A stretch of DNA of 64,000 nucleotides from Sanguibacter suarezii NBRC 16159 (GCF_001552735.1 NZ_BCRT01000010.1:372001-436000); one strand, 5' to 3'. Positions 1 through 9,209 are shown, numbered from the stretch's first letter. Numbers and translations are program-made. Notes: generated by a model from the letters alone, not told the origin.

Positions 1-24
1 TCCACACCAGGTCGGACGCCCTGG

Positions 25-1044
25 TCACTGCTGGGCCTGCAGGGTGCGGACATTCGCGACGTAGCGGCGCGTGTCGTCGAACATCCCGTACTTCCGCACC
101 GAGCTCTGCCCCTGGTAGTAGCCCGCGATCGCGGAGTCCACGGTGGGGCTGGTGGCGACCAGGCGCCCGATGATCGCGACGCCGGCGGTGACGTTGTCCT
201 GCGGGTCGAGCAGGTTGAGCTCGCGACCCACCAGGTCTGACGCCCAGTCGCCGGAGCTCGGGATGACCTGCATGGTGCCGATCGCGTTGGCGGGGGAGAC
301 CGACTGGTGGTTGAAGCCCGACTCCTGGGTGGCGATCGCCAGCGCGAGGCTCGGGTCCACGCCGTGGGCGATGGCGGTGTCGCGGACCATCGTGCGCATC
401 TGGTCCTTGGACGGGACCGTGGTGGCGAGCAGGGCCGCCTTGTTCTGGTTGGCGGCTGAGACCACGTCGCGGGAGTAGGTGCGTCCGGCGAAGGTGTCGC
501 CGACGAGCTGGACGGTCGGGGCCGCCGTCGTCGTCGCGGAGGTGGCGACCGGGGCGCTCGACCCGATGGTCAGCGTCTGCCCGATCCGGATGAGGGCGGA
601 GGGGCCGAGGTTGTTCGCCGAGACGATCGACTGCGCGGTGCACCCGTACCGCAGCGCGAGGCCCGAGACGGTGTCTCCGGCGACGACGCGGTGGGAGGAG
701 GTGGTCGCGGCGGGGGTGGTCGCCGCCGGCTGGGCGGGGGCGGAGGTCGCCGCGGTCGGGATGACCAGGCGCTGACCGGCACGGATGCGGTACTGGGCGT
801 CAAGGTTGTTCGCCGAACGGATGGAGGCGGGGGAGGCGCCGGTCTGCACCGCGATCCCCGAGACGGTGTCTCCGGAGACGACGTCGTAGGTCTCGTCCGC
901 CGCGGAGGACGAGGCAGCTGCCACGATCGAGGCAGCAGCCAGTGCGAGTCCCGTGGTGCCGTAGCGCAGTGCGTAGCGGCCAGCGGTGCGGGTCAGGGAC
1001 GGGGTGGGAGCCGTCGGTGCGGCGGCGCTGCGTGAGGCGGGCAT
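25..1044 (-). CDS. LysM-domain lytic transglycosylase, secreted or membrane-tethered
   Basis: Predicted 339-aa cell-wall lytic enzyme. A hydrophobic segment (about residues 30-48, ending in Ala/Ser-rich sequence) looks like a signal peptide or anchor. It is followed by two LysM peptidoglycan-binding modules (about 53-96 and 118-160, each with a GDTVSG core), a Thr/Ala linker, and a C-terminal SLT-type lysozyme-like domain (about 215-339). The SLT signature ATQESGFN places the probable catalytic glutamate at E241, and AIGTMQVIP follows as in the family. The reading frame continues upstream, but the start MPASRS is chosen because it places the signal segment near the N-terminus; no strong Shine-Dalgarno is seen. 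Family role: cleavage of glycan strands during wall growth or turnover. It is divergent from the Rv2175c-like gene. The exact physiological role is inferred. Confidence 0.88.
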   Translation of the reverse strand: MPASRSAAAPTAPTPSLTRTAGRYALRYGTTGLALAAASIVAAASSSAADETYDVVSGDTVSGIAVQTGASPASIRSANNLDAQYRIRAGQRLVIPTAATSAPAQPAATTPAATTSSHRVVAGDTVSGLALRYGCTAQSIVSANNLGPSALIRIGQTLTIGSSAPVATSATTTAAPTVQLVGDTFAGRTYSRDVVSAANQNKAALLATTVPSKDQMRTMVRDTAIAHGVDPSLALAIATQESGFNHQSVSPANAIGTMQVIPSSGDWASDLVGRELNLLDPQDNVTAGVAIIGRLVATSPTVDSAIAGYYQGQSSVRKYGMFDDTRRYVANVRTLQAQQ

Positions 1045-1219
1045 GGTGCGTGTCCGATCTGTTGGCGGTTCCGTCGATCCGGAGGTCCGGGCAGCGCTCG
1101 TCCACGCGCCCACGTGACCAGTGTGACAGATGTTACTGCAGGTGCTGATGGTGCTCGTGGTACAGGATGACTGTAAGTCACGTTTGTCGCAGCCGACAGC
1201 GGGGGACTCCTCAGCGCCG

Positions 1220-1225
1220 TAGGCT
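1220..1225 (+). promoter_or_regulatory. -10 box of a leaderless promoter
   Basis: TAGGCT lies 6 nt before the GTG at 1232, the spacing expected if transcription starts at the start codon. No convincing -35 hexamer is visible at 17 nt. Confidence 0.55.
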
Positions 1226-1231
1226 TGTCCG

Positions 1232-1696
1232 GTGACCAACCCAGAACAGCAGCCGCAGCCCGACTCGGCGACCGACCCCCAGACCGCACGGATCGACGCC
1301 CTCGTGGGCGACTGGGTCAACCTGCCCGGGGTCGCTGACCGCCTGGGCACCAAGGTGACCTCGGTGCGCAGCGCACTCACCGACCGCCGGATCGTGGGGA
1401 TGAAGCGCGGAGAGCGCAACATCTTCTCCATCCCCGAGCAGTTCCTCGTGCCCGCGCACCTGTCCAACCCGGCAGACCGCAAGCCGGTCGAGGTTCCCGA
1501 GGGCGAGTCCGAGCAGGTCATCATCCTGCCCGCGCTCAAGGGCACGATCATCCAGCTCGCGGACGTCGGCTACTCCGACCCCGAGATCATCGAGTGGCTC
1601 TTCACCGTCGAGGAATCCCTCGGGGAGACCCCGATGGCTGCCCTGCGCGGCGGCCGCAAGAGCGCCGTTCGCCGGGCCGCGCAGGGCCTGGGCTGA
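1232..1696 (+). CDS. Rv2175c-like helix-turn-helix DNA-binding protein
   Basis: A 154-aa protein resembling the actinobacterial Rv2175c family of small DNA-binding proteins. The first 20 residues are polar and Gln/Pro-rich. Residues about 25-75 hold the HTH part (WVNLPGVADRLGTKVTSVRS, then a region with IVGMKRGERN), and the C-terminal half is helical with DPEIIEWLF. It faces the polyprenyl synthase gene convergently, 16 bp apart. In M. tuberculosis Rv2175c also lies close to the prenyl synthase idsA2, so the neighbourhood supports the assignment. The start is GTG with a -10 box 6 nt upstream and no Shine-Dalgarno, so a leaderless mRNA is likely. In mycobacteria the homologue is known as a kinase substrate; regulation here is unknown. 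Confidence 0.85.
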   Translation: MTNPEQQPQPDSATDPQTARIDALVGDWVNLPGVADRLGTKVTSVRSALTDRRIVGMKRGERNIFSIPEQFLVPAHLSNPADRKPVEVPEGESEQVIILPALKGTIIQLADVGYSDPEIIEWLFTVEESLGETPMAALRGGRKSAVRRAAQGLG

Positions 1697-1712
1697 CCGA
1701 GCCGGTCTGAGT

Positions 1713-2822
1713 TCAGGCGTGCCGCTCGACGGCCGCGCGCGCGAGTGCCACCAGGGTGTCTGACGCAGGCTGGGGCAGGTGCGCGGCGTCGAGCGCCTCG
1801 AAGGCCTGGGTGCTCAGGCTCGTGATGAGCTCTTCGATCTCCTCGACCGCGCCGCTGGCTCGGACGACCTCCTGGATCTGAGCGACCTCGCTGTCGCTGA
1901 GGTCAGGACGACCCAGCGCGGCGACGAGCTCGGCCCGCCCGGCGGGGTCGAGGGCGCGCATGGTGCGGATCATGAGCAGCGTGCGCTTGCCCTCGCGCAG
2001 GTCGTCCCCGGCTGGCTTGCCGGTGGTGGAGGGGTCACCGAAGACCCCGAGCAGGTCGTCGCGCAGCTGGAAGGCCTCTCCCAGCGGCATGCCGAAGGCT
2101 GAGCACGCAGCCACCTGGTCCGCGCTGGCGCCGGCCAGCGTCGCGCCCAGGGTGATGGGGCACTCGACGCTGTAGCGGGCGGTCTTGGACCGGATGATCT
2201 CCCGGGCACGGCGCTCGTCGCCGACGAAGTCCCCGTCCCAGGGCTGCATCTGGGCGTGGATGTCGAGGTACTGCCCCACGGTCACCTCGGTGCGCATCCG
2301 GGTGAAGATGTCGCGCGCGGGAGCGGCACGGTCGGCCGGCAGCGCGGAGACCGCGCGCAGGAACTCTTCTTCGCTCGAGATGAGGCTGAGGTCCCCCAGC
2401 AGGATCGCGGTGGACAGCCCGAACTGGTCCGCGTCGCCGGGCCAGCCGGCGTCGACGTGACGGCGGGCGAAGGCGCGGTGGGCCGTCGGCTCGCCGCGGC
2501 GGGTGTCGGACTTGTCCATGACGTCGTCGTGGAAGAGCGCGGCGGCCTGGAACAGCTCGAGGGCGGCACCCACCCCGATGATGTTGGCGAGCTCGGGGGA
2601 GTCCGCCGGCGCACCGTGCGAGCGCCAGGACCAGTAGCAGAAGGCGGCGCGCAGTCGCTTGCCTCCGCGCAGCATCTGTCCCCAGGCGTCGATGAGGGGG
2701 GCGGCGTCGGTGCTGATCTCGGCGAGGACGAGGCTCTGGTCCTCCAGCACTTGGGCCAGTCGGCCGTCGATCTTGTGGCGCAGGTCTTCGCGGTCGACGA
2801 GGGACTCTGTGGCGGCAGGCAT
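1713..2822 (-). CDS. Polyprenyl diphosphate synthase (GGPP/FPP synthase family)
   Basis: A 369-aa trans-isoprenyl diphosphate synthase that condenses isopentenyl diphosphate with allylic diphosphates. The first aspartate-rich motif is DDVMD (D99, D100, D103) within the FHDDVMDKSDTRRG region. The second is in LRDDLLGVFGD, and GGKRLR near residue 53 is the usual substrate-binding segment. Length fits the actinobacterial IdsA/GrcC type, probably geranylgeranyl or a similar short-chain product; chain length cannot be fixed from sequence alone. It would use precursors from the DXP pathway, whose first gene dxs is also in this window. The ATG start has TAGGCT 6 nt upstream, so leaderless expression is likely. 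Confidence 0.93.
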   Translation of the reverse strand: MPAATESLVDREDLRHKIDGRLAQVLEDQSLVLAEISTDAAPLIDAWGQMLRGGKRLRAAFCYWSWRSHGAPADSPELANIIGVGAALELFQAAALFHDDVMDKSDTRRGEPTAHRAFARRHVDAGWPGDADQFGLSTAILLGDLSLISSEEEFLRAVSALPADRAAPARDIFTRMRTEVTVGQYLDIHAQMQPWDGDFVGDERRAREIIRSKTARYSVECPITLGATLAGASADQVAACSAFGMPLGEAFQLRDDLLGVFGDPSTTGKPAGDDLREGKRTLLMIRTMRALDPAGRAELVAALGRPDLSDSEVAQIQEVVRASGAVEEIEELITSLSTQAFEALDAAHLPQPASDTLVALARAAVERHA

Positions 2823-2828
2823 GGGTCG

Positions 2829-2834
2829 AGCCTA
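2829..2834 (-). promoter_or_regulatory. -10 box of the polyprenyl synthase gene
   Basis: Read on the minus strand this is TAGGCT, 6 nt before the ATG at 2822, so a leaderless promoter is likely. Confidence 0.55.
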
Positions 2835-2979
2835 GATCGGTTCCTGCGGGTTCCGGGAATCCGCCACACCAAGGCCCGGGTCCGCTCTCTCGTGGTCCAC
2901 AGGGCGGCCGCTGGAACGCGTGTGCACAGAGGGGGCGCCCGGCGGCCCCGGGGTCGGGGACCTCGTCGCACGGTGAGGC

Positions 2980-4122
2980 ATGACACCGACACTGCGGGTC
3001 CGTGACCCCCAAGAGCTCTTGGCGCTGATTCCCTACCAGCTCGGCTTCCAACCACGCGAGAGCGTCGTGGTGGTGAGCCTGCGCGAGCCGCACCGCCGGG
3101 TCGGCCTGGTCATGCGGGTCGATCTCGCCGCCCTCGCCGATCCCGACGACGGCCCTCAGGTCGCCCGGACCATGGTCACCCACGTCGCCCGCGACCGGGG
3201 GCGGGACACGGTGCTCGTGGTGTACACCGACGCCTCCGTCCCGGCCGTGCAGGACCCGCGCGTGCCGGCATGGCGGGCGACCGGGCACTACCTCGGAGCC
3301 GCCGAGGCCTTCCTGGGAGAGGTCGACGTCTGGGTGGTCTCGGGGACCGGGTACTGGGCCCTCGGCTGCGCCGACCCCCGCTGCTGCCCGCCCGGTGGAC
3401 GCCCGCTGTCTGACCTGTCCGCGACGGTGGTCGGTGCGGAGATGGTGCTGGCTGGGGCGGTGGTCATGGCCACGCGGGACGAGCTGGCCTGGATCCCGCG
3501 GGCGAGCGATGCGGACAGGCGACGGGCCAATGCGGCCGCGAACCGGTGGCGGCGTCGGGCCCGGGAAGCCCGAGAGGCCCGGGAGGCCCGCGGTCAGGGC
3601 GCCAGCGCGCTGGCGCAGTGGCGCCAGGCTGGCTTCGCGACCTGGCGCGCAGCCCTGGCCGGGGACATGACGGCGGCGAGCCTGGGCCGGATCGAGGCGG
3701 CCCTGGAGGACATCGCCGTGCGGGACGCCGTCCTGCTGTCCATGGTCCCGGGCACCGGCGGCCTGCCCGAGGAGTATCTGGACGAGCCGGTGACGCAGGG
3801 GTCGCTCGCGACGGCGACGGCGGTGGGACGGGCGATGGCAGCGATCGTGGACCCGGGGGCGGGAGTCCGGCCGGAGGACGACCTCGCCAGCGCGGCCCTG
3901 CGCGCGCTGGAAGGGGTGATCGCTCACGGGAGGCGCCGTCATCAGGCTCCGGCCCTCACGCTGCTCGCCATGCTCACCTGGTGGCGGGGGAGCACCGCGC
4001 GGTCGGGGGCGCTCCTGGAGCGGGCGTACCTCTGCGACCCGGACTACCGGCTGGCGCGCTTGCTCACCCAGGCCCTCGAGGCGGGGATGGCGCCGGGCTG
4101 GGCGCGAGGGCCGGGCCGGTGA
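2980..4122 (+). CDS. DUF4192 domain-containing protein
   Basis: A 380-aa protein of the actinobacterial DUF4192 family, function unknown. The family signature lies at the N-terminus (RVRDPQELLALIPYQLGF, then ESVVVVSLRE). The C-terminal part is rich in Ala/Arg helices, with TLLAMLTWWRGSTARSG and LCDPDYRLARLL resembling the helical repeat end of the family. No signal peptide or membrane segment is seen. The start is the ATG preceded by GTGAGG. It stands alone between two minus/plus neighbours and ends shortly before a hairpin at 4200. Nothing in the sequence gives a biochemical role. Confidence 0.85.
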   Translation: MTPTLRVRDPQELLALIPYQLGFQPRESVVVVSLREPHRRVGLVMRVDLAALADPDDGPQVARTMVTHVARDRGRDTVLVVYTDASVPAVQDPRVPAWRATGHYLGAAEAFLGEVDVWVVSGTGYWALGCADPRCCPPGGRPLSDLSATVVGAEMVLAGAVVMATRDELAWIPRASDADRRRANAAANRWRRRAREAREAREARGQGASALAQWRQAGFATWRAALAGDMTAASLGRIEAALEDIAVRDAVLLSMVPGTGGLPEEYLDEPVTQGSLATATAVGRAMAAIVDPGAGVRPEDDLASAALRALEGVIAHGRRRHQAPALTLLAMLTWWRGSTARSGALLERAYLCDPDYRLARLLTQALEAGMAPGWARGPGR

Positions 4123-4199
4123 CACCGGAGCTGACCTGCGCCGTGACGCCTGGCGCGGTCGACCTGACGGAACCGGCGCTCTCGGGTAGTTTCAGACCT

Positions 4200-4223
4200 G
4201 CAGGCGCCCGCGTGGGCGTCTGC
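4200..4223 (+). terminator. 10-bp hairpin between DUF4192 and universal stress genes
   Basis: GCAGGCGCCC and GGGCGTCTGC pair fully (one G-U) around the loop GCGT. No T-run follows. It sits 21 nt before the downstream ATG and just after a possible -10 (TAGTTT, 4187-4192). It could be a terminator for DUF4192 or a 5' stabilising hairpin of the next transcript. Confidence 0.5.
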
Positions 4224-4244
4224 AGTGCGATTCACGGAGGACTG

Positions 4245-4658
4245 ATGACTGTTGTAGTGGGCTATCTCGCCACGGTTGAGGGACGTCAAGGACTGACTGC
4301 TGCGGTCGAAGAGGCCCGGCGCAGGAAGACCGACCTCGTCGTCGTGGTGACCGAGAAGGCTCACACGCCCGCCCCGGAAGCCGTGGAACAGCGTGAGGTC
4401 GAGCTCGAGGTGCTGGCCCGGACCGCGCAGGCCGAGGGCGTCGACGTCGACGTCCGGGTCCTGGGGGAACGCCGCGACGTCGCGGAGGACCTCATCGCCG
4501 TCGCCGAGGAGGTCTCGGCCGACGTGCTGGTCATCGGGCTGCGCCGGCGCAGCCCCGTCGGCAAGCTCATCCTCGGGTCCAACGCCCAGCGGATCCTGCT
4601 GGGCAGCCCGTGCCCCGTCCTGGCCGTCAAGCCGGACCGCGTCGTGGCCGCCGAGTAA
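4245..4658 (+). CDS. Universal stress protein (UspA family), single domain
   Basis: A 137-aa single UspA domain. The N-terminus MTVVVGYLAT gives the first beta strand. The C-terminus carries the ATP-type loop GLRRRSPVGK followed by LGSNAQRILL and PCPVLAVK, so it is of the nucleotide-binding kind. GGAGG ends 4 nt before the ATG. Such proteins are cytoplasmic and respond to stress or energy state; the ligand cannot be told. A tail hairpin at 4694 suggests it is transcribed alone. Confidence 0.92.
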   Translation: MTVVVGYLATVEGRQGLTAAVEEARRRKTDLVVVVTEKAHTPAPEAVEQREVELEVLARTAQAEGVDVDVRVLGERRDVAEDLIAVAEEVSADVLVIGLRRRSPVGKLILGSNAQRILLGSPCPVLAVKPDRVVAAE

Positions 4659-4693
4659 GGAATCTTTCGGGCCTGCGAGTCGTTGGCATGAGG

Positions 4694-4713
4694 GAGTCGG
4701 CTGCCGCCGGCTC
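4694..4713 (+). terminator. Hairpin terminator after the universal stress gene
   Basis: GAGTCGGC and GCCGGCTC pair (8 bp, one wobble) around TGCC, 35 bp after the stop codon. No T-run, as is common in high-GC actinobacteria. Confidence 0.5.
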
Positions 4714-4803
4714 AGGGGATCACGGCCCAGCCGCCTTCCCGCAGAAACCAGTCGTCGCGTGGCTGAAAATCCCTGCAAGGGCGTGGATCAGCGATGCGGC
4801 GAG

Positions 4804-4809
4804 TATAAT
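4804..4809 (+). promoter_or_regulatory. Consensus -10 box upstream of sigA
   Basis: A perfect TATAAT lies 88 nt before the sigA start. It is unusually consensus-like for this genome. The region 17 nt upstream (around 4781-4787) has no clear TTGACA, so the -35 is weak or another factor is used. Confidence 0.6.
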
Positions 4810-4897
4810 GGTGGTTTACGGCAGCTGAGATGAGTCGCTCTCGACCATCGCTGAAGTCAGCCGAACTCTGCCTCCCTGAGATGCCGAAAGGTCGTTT

Positions 4898-6442
4898 GTG
4901 GCGCCCATCTCTGAGAATCTCGCACTCCCCCGCGAATTCGAGCACCCAGCACTGCAAGAACTCATCCGTCGTGGCGCAACCCACGGCCGTGTCGACGCGG
5001 AGAGCTTCCGCGACGCCTGCGAGAAGGCCGAGGTTGCTGACGCGAAGCGGCTCAAGACCGTCTTCCGCGCGCTCGTCGCGGCTGGGGTTGACGTCGACCT
5101 GCCGACCACGACCGTCGCTGCCGCTGCGACCACCCGGTCCACGAGCACGACCGCGCGCGCCGTCAAGCCCAAGACCGCTGCCAAGAAGGCTGAGCCGGTG
5201 ACCACCCGTCGGGCGGCCCCGGCCAAGGCCGCTGACGCAGGCGAGGCTGACGCTCCCGCGGACGCCGCGGCGTCGAGCACCGAGGCGGCTCCGGTCGCGG
5301 TCACCAAGCGCGCCCCGCGCAAGCCCGCTGCCGCGAAGGCTGCCCCGGTCAAGCGCACCCGCCGCAAGGCCTCCGACGACGTCGAGGAGACCGAGTCGGT
5401 CGAAGAGGTCGACGAGACCGACGGCGAGCCCGCCGCCAAGAAGGGCACCGAAGAGGTCGACGAGTCACGCGGCTACGTCTACTCCGACGCCGACGACGAC
5501 GACGCACCTGCCCAGCAGGTCGTCACCGCCGGTGCGACGGCGGACCCGGTCAAGGACTACCTCAAGCAGATCGGTAAGGTCGCCCTCCTCAACGCTGAGC
5601 AGGAGGTTGACCTCGCCAAGCGCATCGAGGCCGGTCTCTTCGCCGAGGAGCGCCTGAACTCTGGCACGAAGTTCGAGGCCAAGGCCCGTCGTGAGCTCGA
5701 GTGGATCGCCGGCGACGGACGCCGTGCCAAGAACCACCTGCTGGAGGCCAACCTCCGCCTGGTGGTCTCCCTGGCCAAGCGCTACACCGGTCGCGGCATG
5801 CTCTTCCTCGACCTCATCCAGGAGGGCAACCTCGGTCTGATCCGTGCGGTCGAGAAGTTCGACTACACCAAGGGCTACAAGTTCTCCACCTACGCCACGT
5901 GGTGGATCCGTCAGGCGATCACCCGCGCCATGGCCGACCAGGCCCGCACCATCCGTATCCCGGTGCACATGGTCGAGGTCATCAACAAGCTCGCCCGCGT
6001 GCAGCGTCAGATGCTTCAGGACCTGGGCCGCGAGCCCACGCCTGAGGAGCTGGCGAAGGAGCTCGACATGACCCCCGAGAAGGTCGTCGAGGTCCAGAAG
6101 TACGGTCGCGAGCCGATCTCCCTGCACACCCCGCTCGGCGAGGACGGCGACAGCGAGTTCGGAGACCTCATCGAGGACTCCGAGGCGGTCGTCCCGGCGG
6201 ACGCGGTGAGCTTCACCCTCCTCCAGGAGCAGCTGCACCAGGTCCTCGACACGCTCTCCGAGCGTGAGGCGGGTGTCGTCTCCATGCGCTTCGGCCTGAC
6301 CGACGGTCAGCCCAAGACCCTGGACGAGATCGGCAAGGTCTACGGCGTCACGCGCGAGCGGATCCGTCAGATCGAGTCCAAGACGATGTCCAAGCTGCGT
6401 CACCCCAGCCGGTCCCAGGTCCTGCGCGACTACCTGGACTGA
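4898..6442 (+). CDS. sigA: Primary RNA polymerase sigma factor (SigA/HrdB)
   Basis: A 514-aa group 1 sigma-70 factor directing RNA polymerase to housekeeping promoters. A short helical N-terminal region (about 8-60) is followed by a long Ala/Lys/Thr/Pro-rich and then acidic linker (about 65-205). Conserved regions are 1.2 (from [13 protein letters not shown], about 214), 2 (from about 281, with [15 protein letters not shown] and [19 protein letters not shown]), 3, and 4 with the [21 protein letters not shown] at the C-terminus. The GTG start has a GAAAGG ribosome site about 7 nt upstream. The basic N-terminal extension is typical of actinobacteria. A strong terminator follows. parE lies downstream as in Streptomyces. 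Confidence 0.97.
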   Translation: MAPISENLALPREFEHPALQELIRRGATHGRVDAESFRDACEKAEVADAKRLKTVFRALVAAGVDVDLPTTTVAAAATTRSTSTTARAVKPKTAAKKAEPVTTRRAAPAKAADAGEADAPADAAASSTEAAPVAVTKRAPRKPAAAKAAPVKRTRRKASDDVEETESVEEVDETDGEPAAKKGTEEVDESRGYVYSDADDDDAPAQQVVTAGATADPVKDYLKQIGKVALLNAEQEVDLAKRIEAGLFAEERLNSGTKFEAKARRELEWIAGDGRRAKNHLLEANLRLVVSLAKRYTGRGMLFLDLIQEGNLGLIRAVEKFDYTKGYKFSTYATWWIRQAITRAMADQARTIRIPVHMVEVINKLARVQRQMLQDLGREPTPEELAKELDMTPEKVVEVQKYGREPISLHTPLGEDGDSEFGDLIEDSEAVVPADAVSFTLLQEQLHQVLDTLSEREAGVVSMRFGLTDGQPKTLDEIGKVYGVTRERIRQIESKTMSKLRHPSRSQVLRDYLD

Positions 6443-6459
6443 CGGGCAGCTGCCTGATC

Positions 6460-6505
6460 AGACGACTCGACCCGCGGAGGCTGACCTCCGCGGGTCGAGT
6501 CGTCT
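6460..6505 (+). terminator. Strong sigA terminator hairpin
   Basis: A perfect 21-bp inverted repeat (6460-6480 with 6485-6505) around the loop CTGA, starting 18 bp after the sigA stop. There is no T-run, but a stem of this length is a convincing terminator. Confidence 0.8.
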
Positions 6506-6574
6506 GTGCGCTCGGCGGGTCCGCAGCCAGCGGGGCCATAGCCGGCAGGTCCACAGACGGCGGTCCACAGACGA

Positions 6575-6611
6575 GACGAGCCCGACCCCCACGATGGGGG
6601 TCGGGCTCGTC
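6575..6611 (-). terminator. Hairpin terminator of the small zinc-ribbon gene
   Basis: A perfect 16-bp stem (6575-6590 with 6596-6611) around ACGAT, 19 bp beyond the stop codon of the minus-strand gene. It may also back up the sigA terminator from the other side. Confidence 0.75.
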
Positions 6612-6630
6612 GGGTCTCGGGAGTGTGTGC

Positions 6631-6852
6631 TCAGCCGCGGGTGGCCGCACCGGCGCCGTGCTCGGCGAGGAGGCGGTCGGTCTCGTCCTGCACGTGGGTG
6701 GCCACGGGCGTGAACGCCTCGGAGTGTGCACGTGCGTGGTGCGCGCAGAAGAAGAGCTCGCCGGCTGGGAGCAGAACTCGTACGTAGGCCTGAGCGCCGC
6801 AGCGGTCGCAGCGGTCGGCCACGGTCAGGGCTTCAGTCGTTGTAGTAGTCAC
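6631..6852 (-). CDS. DUF7455-like small zinc-ribbon protein
   Basis: A 73-aa protein with CDRCGAQAYVR near the N-terminus and CAHHARAH in the middle, a Cys2-His2-like metal site. This matches the small actinobacterial DUF7455-type proteins found near sigA. The frame extends 11 codons further upstream, but the family usually starts just before the TEALTVADRC segment, so the GTG at 6852 is preferred. Function is unknown; zinc binding is inferred from the Cys/His spacing. Confidence 0.8.
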   Translation of the reverse strand: MTTTTTEALTVADRCDRCGAQAYVRVLLPAGELFFCAHHARAHSEAFTPVATHVQDETDRLLAEHGAGAATRG

Positions 6853-6977
6853 ATGAATATGTAACCATCCCCGCTCGGTTTCCATACCACCCGATGGGGA
6901 TGGTTCGCTCCCCGCGTATTCTTCGGCCGCCGGGCGCCGCGGGAGAGCGCGGTGATGGTCTTGTCAGCGGCACCGAT

Positions 6978-6983
6978 TACCAT
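6978..6983 (+). promoter_or_regulatory. -10 box of parE
   Basis: TACCAT ends 7 nt before the GTG at 6991, supporting a leaderless transcript and this start over the upstream ATG at 6952. Confidence 0.55.
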
Positions 6984-6990
6984 CAAGACC

Positions 6991-9120
6991 GTGACGACCG
7001 CATCGGCAGAATCTAGCTACACCGCCCGCCACCTCTCCGTCCTGGAGGGGCTCGACGCGGTGCGCAAGCGCCCGGGCATGTACATCGGGTCCACGGACTC
7101 CCGTGGCCTCATGCACTGCCTGTGGGAGATCATCGACAACTCCGTCGACGAGGCTCTGGCGGGCCACTGCACGAAGATCGGCATCGTGCTGCACGCGGAC
7201 ACCTCCGTCACCGTCACCGACAACGGTCGAGGGATCCCGGTCGACGTGGAACCCAAGACCGGGCTCAGCGGCGTCGAGGTCGTCTACACCAAGCTGCACG
7301 CGGGCGGAAAGTTCGGTGGTGGCTCCTACACCGCCTCCGGTGGTCTGCACGGGGTCGGCGCCTCGGTCGTCAACGCCCTGTCCTCGCGCCTGGACGTCGA
7401 GGTGGACCGGGCCAGCAAGGTCTACCGGATGACCTTCCGGCGCGGTGAGCCGGGCATCTTCGACGACGCCGACGGCCAGCCGAGCCCCGACTCGCCCTTC
7501 ACCCCGTTCATCGACAACTCTGAGCTGCAGATCGTCGGCAAGGCCAAGCGCGGCCAGACCGGGACGCGGGTGCGCTACTGGGCGGACCGCCAGGTCTTCC
7601 CCAAGACCGCCGTCTTCTCCTACGACGAGCTGGTCACCCGCGTCCGTCAGACGACCTTCCTCGTCCCGGGGCTGACCATCACGGTCCGCGACGAGCGGGG
7701 CCTGCCGGGCACGCCGGGGGAGGACGGGCCGCACGAGGAGACCTTTGTGCACCACGGCGGGACCGTGGACTTCGTCGAGTACCTCGCCCCGGACGCGCCG
7801 GTGACCGCCACCTGGCACATGACAGGGGCGAGCACCTTCAAGGAGACCGTCCCGGTCCTGGACGAGCGCGGCCACCTCATCTCCCAGGAGGTCGTCCGCG
7901 ACTGCGAGGTGGACATCGCCCTGCGGTGGGGGACCGGTTACGAGACCGAGCTGCGCTCCTTCGTCAACATCATCGCCACGCCCAAGGGCGGTGCCCACCT
8001 GGCTGGCTTCGAGGCCGGGCTGCTCAAGGTGATGCGCAAGGCCGTCGAGACCAACGCCCGCCGGCTCAAGGTCTCGCTCAAGGACTCCAGCGAGCGCATC
8101 GAGAAGGACGACGTGATGGCTGGCCTCACCGCTGTGCTCACCGTCCGGCTGGCCGAGCCGCAGTTCGAGGGGCAGACCAAGGAGGTGCTGGGCACCGCGC
8201 CGGTCCGCGCGATCGTGGCGCGCGTGGTCGAGCAGGAGATCAACGCCTTGTTCTCCTCTCCCAAGCGCGACGACAAGACCCAGGCGGCGCTGCTCCTGGA
8301 CAAGGTGGTCGCCGAGATGCGCGCCCGGTTGTCCGCGCGCAAGCAGAAGGAGATCTCGAGGCGCAAGAACGCTCTGGAGACGAGCTCGCTGCCCACCAAG
8401 CTGGCGGACTGCCGCAGCGACGACGTCGCGCGCAGCGAGCTGTTCATCGTCGAGGGTGACAGCGCGCTCGGCACCGCGAAGCTGGCTCGCAGCTCTGACT
8501 TCCAGGCGCTGCTGCCCATCCGCGGGAAGATCCTCAACGTCCAGAAGGCCTCGGTCTCGGACATGCTGCGCAACGCCGAGTGCGCCGCGATCATCCAGGT
8601 CCTCGGGGCCGGGTCGGGGCGGTCCTTCGACCTGTCCGCAGCGCGTTACGGCAAGGTCGTGCTCATGACCGACGCCGACGTCGACGGCGCGCACATCCGC
8701 ACCCTGCTGCTGACCTTGTTCTTCCGGTACATGCGCCCCATGGTCGACGCCGGCCGGATCTACGCCGCCGTCCCCCCGCTGCACCGGATCGAGGTGATCG
8801 GGGCCGGGTCACGCAAGAACGAGTACATCTACACCTACTCCGAGGCCGAGCTCAACACGGTGCTCAAGAAGCTCGACCGCAGCGGCAAGCGCTACAAGGA
8901 AGACATCCAGCGGTACAAGGGCCTGGGTGAGATGGACGCCGACCAGCTCGCTGAGACCACCATGGACCCCCGGTTCCGCACGCTGCGTCGAGTGACCGCC
9001 GAGCACGCCGAGGCGGCCGAGCGCGTCTTCGAGCTCCTCATGGGGTCTGACGTCGCACCGCGCAAGGACTTCATCATCGCCGGGGCGAGCGCGCTGGACC
9101 GCGGCAGGATCGACGCCTGA
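6991..9120 (+). CDS. parE: DNA topoisomerase IV subunit B (ParE-type, ATP-hydrolysing)
   Basis: A 709-aa type IIA topoisomerase B subunit that, with ParC, decatenates and relaxes DNA using ATP. The GHKL ATPase domain comes first (EIIDNSVDEALAG, VTDNGRGIPVD, then a GLHGVGASVVNALS lid). A transducer domain follows, then the TOPRIM domain with VEGDSALG (E488) and the metal site TDADVDG, ending in RYKGLGEMDADQL. The likely partner subunit is the parC-like gene at 26927-29401. In Streptomyces the two topoisomerase IV genes also flank hrdB. The GTG start is chosen because a -10 box lies 7 nt upstream and because 13 upstream residues are unlike the family. It could be named gyrB by automatic annotation; context favours topoisomerase IV. 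Confidence 0.92.
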   Translation: MTTASAESSYTARHLSVLEGLDAVRKRPGMYIGSTDSRGLMHCLWEIIDNSVDEALAGHCTKIGIVLHADTSVTVTDNGRGIPVDVEPKTGLSGVEVVYTKLHAGGKFGGGSYTASGGLHGVGASVVNALSSRLDVEVDRASKVYRMTFRRGEPGIFDDADGQPSPDSPFTPFIDNSELQIVGKAKRGQTGTRVRYWADRQVFPKTAVFSYDELVTRVRQTTFLVPGLTITVRDERGLPGTPGEDGPHEETFVHHGGTVDFVEYLAPDAPVTATWHMTGASTFKETVPVLDERGHLISQEVVRDCEVDIALRWGTGYETELRSFVNIIATPKGGAHLAGFEAGLLKVMRKAVETNARRLKVSLKDSSERIEKDDVMAGLTAVLTVRLAEPQFEGQTKEVLGTAPVRAIVARVVEQEINALFSSPKRDDKTQAALLLDKVVAEMRARLSARKQKEISRRKNALETSSLPTKLADCRSDDVARSELFIVEGDSALGTAKLARSSDFQALLPIRGKILNVQKASVSDMLRNAECAAIIQVLGAGSGRSFDLSAARYGKVVLMTDADVDGAHIRTLLLTLFFRYMRPMVDAGRIYAAVPPLHRIEVIGAGSRKNEYIYTYSEAELNTVLKKLDRSGKRYKEDIQRYKGLGEMDADQLAETTMDPRFRTLRRVTAEHAEAAERVFELLMGSDVAPRKDFIIAGASALDRGRIDA

Positions 9121-9197
9121 GCCGTCAGCCGCCCTGTCGGGAGGTTTCTGCCGAGGAACGAGTCGGTTAAATCTGTACGGAGCAGTCCAGGAGTCTC

Positions 9198-9203
9198 TAG
9201 GCT
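9198..9203 (+). promoter_or_regulatory. -10 box of the GNAT gene
   Basis: TAGGCT, 6 nt before the ATG at 9210, so leaderless expression is likely. Confidence 0.55.
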
Positions 9204-9209
9204 GGGGCC

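Noticed and set aside
1122-1137. CRP/GlxR-like site TGTGACAGATGTTACT upstream of the LysM gene
   Set aside because: Only the left half matches TGTGA; the right half TTACT departs from TCACA at two positions.
2035-4125. 696-codon minus-strand frame spanning the polyprenyl synthase and DUF4192 genes
   Set aside because: Arg/Pro-rich antisense and out-of-frame translation with no family features.
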